Part shown: positions 62,141-64,000 of the stretch, piece after piece
Layout: each line of letters starts with the position of its first letter
How positions within the stretch are numbered: position 1 is the stretch's first letter
Origin: Mesorhizobium norvegicum
GTDB taxonomy: Bacteria; Pseudomonadota; Alphaproteobacteria; Rhizobiales; Rhizobiaceae
Reading direction: 5' to 3'
NCBI RefSeq assembly: GCF_004919685.1
Contig: NZ_SMYZ01000081.1
Location: forward strand, 62,001-126,000
DNA: 64,000 bases
The notes under the pieces: model-generated
What the model saw: only the letters and a program-made list of their open reading frames with translations
What the model was told of the DNA's origin: nothing
Databases searched by the model: none
Translations under genes and position numbers: made by a program

Positions 62141-63028
62141 ATGGGCTTTAAAACGGTACTCTGTTCGACCGGCGCTGACCATTCCGATCGGGACGTCAGA
62201 ACTGCTGCCGGCTTGTGTGCGGAGATCGGCGCGCACCTTTCCGTACTGATTATACCCGCTCCGATGCTCCTTATGTCGCATCGGCGGATCGGAGATGGTG
62301 TCCCAGAGTGGCCGGTAGCACGTGGAAAGGCAATTGCCAGATTGAACGATCGGTTTCGGCAAATCGATCGATTTACACAGGACGCGGTCAGACTGGAAAA
62401 ACGCTCCAGAGATATTCAGAAACTGCTGGAATCTATGTCGCTCGCCTATGACGTTGACACCGACTATTACGATCCGGCCAGCCTCGGTGAAGTGGCACGA
62501 CAGCGGGCGCTCTGCGCCGACCTCACGATCATCGGACCGGGGCTCCTCGACGACGAGAATCTCGGACCTCCTGTGGTCAACGGCTGCTTGTTCGATACGG
62601 GAAAGCCGGTGCTCGTTGTGCCGAAGGGGGCTGAGGCGACGCTGTGGCCACGGCGCGTCCTGGTCGGTTGGGATTCGCGAGTCGAGGCGTCCCGTGCGGT
62701 TCGAGAAGCGCTGGGCCTCCTATGCGTTGCTGAGGAAGTTCGTGTCGCCCTGGTCGATCCGAAGGCCAACTACAACGGGAACGGCGCGGAGCCTGGAGCC
62801 GACATCGCTGCCTATCTCACTCGGCACGGTGCTCGGGTGTCGGTTGACCTCCTGCCAAGTGCCGGCAAATCGGCGGCCACGGTGCTTGCGCAGCACGCAA
62901 TCGACATTTCTGCGGACATGATCGTCATGGGCGCCTATGGCAGCCGTCGGCTGCGTGAGCGGCTCTTTGGCGGTGTGACCAGATGGATCTTTGAAAAGCC
63001 GACATTGCCGCTGTTTTTGGCTCGATGA
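62141..63028 (+). CDS. Universal stress protein with two Usp domains
   Basis: 295 residues. Two UspA folds in tandem: residues 1-150 (lacking the full ATP motif, ends TGKPVLVVPKG) and 165-295, which keeps GAYGSRRLRERLFGGVTRW, close to the ATP-binding G-x2-G-x9-G pattern. Role in stress or low-oxygen adaptation is a family generalisation. Stands alone after the nif operon. Confidence 0.88.
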   Translation: MGFKTVLCSTGADHSDRDVRTAAGLCAEIGAHLSVLIIPAPMLLMSHRRIGDGVPEWPVARGKAIARLNDRFRQIDRFTQDAVRLEKRSRDIQKLLESMSLAYDVDTDYYDPASLGEVARQRALCADLTIIGPGLLDDENLGPPVVNGCLFDTGKPVLVVPKGAEATLWPRRVLVGWDSRVEASRAVREALGLLCVAEEVRVALVDPKANYNGNGAEPGADIAAYLTRHGARVSVDLLPSAGKSAATVLAQHAIDISADMIVMGAYGSRRLRERLFGGVTRWIFEKPTLPLFLAR

Positions 63029-63077
63029 CGGTTCCGGACCCGCACCGATGCTGTTCAAAGCTCTACTGTGACGCCTG

Positions 63078-63125
63078 CATTCATACGTAGATGGGCTCCA
63101 TCGAAATAATCGATCTTACGAAGAG
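63078..63125 (+). promoter_or_regulatory. Second nod box, orphan, with a one-base spacer change
   Basis: CATTCAT, five bases, GATG, six bases, then ATCGAAATAATCGATCTTAC, followed by a divergent end. This matches the nod box along its length apart from a one-base shorter first spacer and a few substitutions. What follows is a 26-codon frame from the ATG at 63134 and then the broken oxidoreductase, so its original target gene appears lost. Confidence 0.65.
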
Positions 63126-63204
63126 TAACGAACATGAAAAGCATTGCTCGGGAGGCGACGCCCGCCGGAAATCTCTCCAGTCATGCGCGAGGCGGAGGTG
63201 GAAC

Positions 63205-63829
63205 GGCCAGTGCGTGACCAGTGTCAGCCTCGACAATGGCGACAGGCTGGAAGTCGGCATCGTCGTCAACGCCGCCGGGCCGAACGCTTGGCAAGGTCGC
63301 GGCGCTTGCCGGGCTTTCGCTGCCGGTCGAGCCGCGCAAGCGCAACGTCTTCGTCTTCGAGGCGCGCGAGAAATATTCTGATATGCCGCTGCTGGTCGAT
63401 CCCTCCGGCATCTATGTGCGGCCGGAAGGCTCGGTCTACCTCACCGGCGGCGCCGAACCGGAAGAGGGCGATGGCCCGGCCGATCCCGGGGATTTCGAGG
63501 TCGACTGGCCGCTGTTCGAAGAGGTGATCTGGCCGGTGCTGGCGACCCGCATTCCGGCCTTCGAAGCGATCAAGGCGACCCGCGCCTGGGCCGGGGATTA
63601 TGATTACAACACGCTCGACCAGAACGCGCTGATAGGGCCGCATCCGGAGGTCGGCAATTTCATCTTCGCCAATGGTTTTTTCGGCCACGGCCTGCAGCAG
63701 GGCGCCGGCGGTCGGCAAGGCGCTGGCCGAGCTGATCGTGCACGGCGGCTACCGCACGGTGGACTGCTCGGCGTTTGGGTACAGCCGTGTCGCTGAAGGG
63801 CGGGCGTTCAGGGAATTGAATGTGATCTA
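63205..63829 (+). pseudogene. Truncated, frameshifted copy of the FAD oxidoreductase
   Basis: Lacks the N-terminal FAD-binding half. Reads VTSVSLDNGDRLEVGIVVNA, then continues after a frame change as the homologue of the gene at 1829 (VFVFEAREKYSDMPLLVDPS, VRPEGSVYLTGGAEPEEGD). An extra base near 63705 shifts the frame again before the final codons. Non-functional. Confidence 0.88.
63214..63829 (+). repeat. Right copy of the ~0.6 kb direct repeat
   Basis: Same orientation as 2379-2995, about nine in ten bases identical by eye, ending at the shared stop codon context (AATTGAATGTGATCTA). Together they flank about 60 kb. Confidence 0.85.
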
Positions 63830-63857
63830 ACGCTGGCGGGACAGCCCCCTCTCTGGC

Positions 63858-63965
63858 CTGCCGGCCATCTTCCCCGCAAGGGGGGAGACCGGCAGCTTCC
63901 CTGGCGGCTCCAAACTTCTAGCCTTGGAGATTGGCGAAGGCAGCGATGACGGCCAATCTCCCCCT
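63858..63965. repeat. Palindromic intergenic repeat element
   Basis: A long hairpin at 63858-63895: CTGCCGG / CCGGCAG outer arms and a C-run / G-run inner stem around GCAA. A second piece at 63947 (ATCTCCCCCTTGCGGG) is the reverse complement of its core. The look is that of short palindromic repeats scattered in rhizobial chromosomes (RIME/REP-like). No gene is seen to the window end. Confidence 0.6.
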
Positions 63966-64000
63966 TGCGGGCGGTCAGCGGGGTCCTTGCCTTTGGCGAT

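Noticed and set aside
1..64000. tRNA genes, rRNA genes, CRISPR arrays, homocitrate synthase gene (nifV)
   Set aside because: Looked for while reading; none could be supported. Absence of nifV is usual in rhizobia, which receive homocitrate from the plant.

Overview
The window is a symbiosis-island segment of an alphaproteobacterial root-nodule symbiont, most likely a Mesorhizobium of the M. loti type. The evidence is nodZ-noeL-nolK behind a textbook nod box (fucosylated Nod factor, as in Lotus symbionts), an almost complete nif/fix set, a second rpoN next to a peroxiredoxin, and a nif-linked P450 cluster like that of Sinorhizobium fredii NGR234. No rRNA, tRNA or CRISPR array was seen.

Layout. 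1-3.6 kb: 3' end of a dctD-type regulator, decayed IS481-type transposases in opposite orientations, a metK relic and an intact FAD oxidoreductase. 3.6-7.2 kb: nod box, nodZ, noeL, nolK. 8.2-19.1 kb (minus strand): nifS-nifW, fixABCX, nifA, nifB-fdxN-nifZ-nifT and a SIR2-like gene. 19.8-25.4 kb: an ABC exporter, a CCE_0567-type gene, fdxB and nifQ (plus strand), converging on prxS-rpoN (minus). 26.3-32.2 kb: P450, ferredoxin, SnoaL-like protein, two SDRs and a luciferase-like monooxygenase. 32.5-39.25 kb: a six-gene phosphonate operon (PEP mutase, aminotransferase, nucleotidyltransferase, CDP-alcohol phosphotransferase, methyltransferase, asparagine synthase) with a sigma-54-type promoter at one end and a hairpin terminator at the other. 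39.25-48.8 kb: an alkaline-phosphatase-superfamily hydrolase, a nucleotidyltransferase-like/aminotransferase fusion, a DeoR regulator and a five-gene peptide-type ABC importer. 48.9-52.8 kb: broken genes (helicase, AbiE and VapBC toxin-antitoxin pairs, IS110). 52.9-62.0 kb: nifHDKENX, a DUF269 gene and an atypical response regulator. 62.1-64.0 kb: a universal stress protein, an orphan nod box, a broken second copy of the FAD oxidoreductase and an intergenic palindrome.

How it works together. NifA and sigma-54 are both encoded here, and sigma-54 promoters with NifA upstream sites (TGT-N10-ACA) precede nifH, nifB, fixA, prxS, the ABC exporter and the P450 operon; a near-consensus set precedes the PEP mutase operon. 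The promoter-leader-first-codons block of nifH occurs four times with an identical 107-base upstream-site-to-promoter spacing: at nifH, the exporter, the P450 operon, and a decayed copy before fdxB that still carries about 40 codons of nifH.

The most notable content is therefore what looks like a bacteroid-expressed specialised-metabolite locus, including phosphonate synthesis, recruited to nitrogen-fixation control by copies of the nifH promoter and followed by an importer and DeoR regulator. Product identity and bacteroid expression are inferences. The DNA and the family assignments are what is seen.
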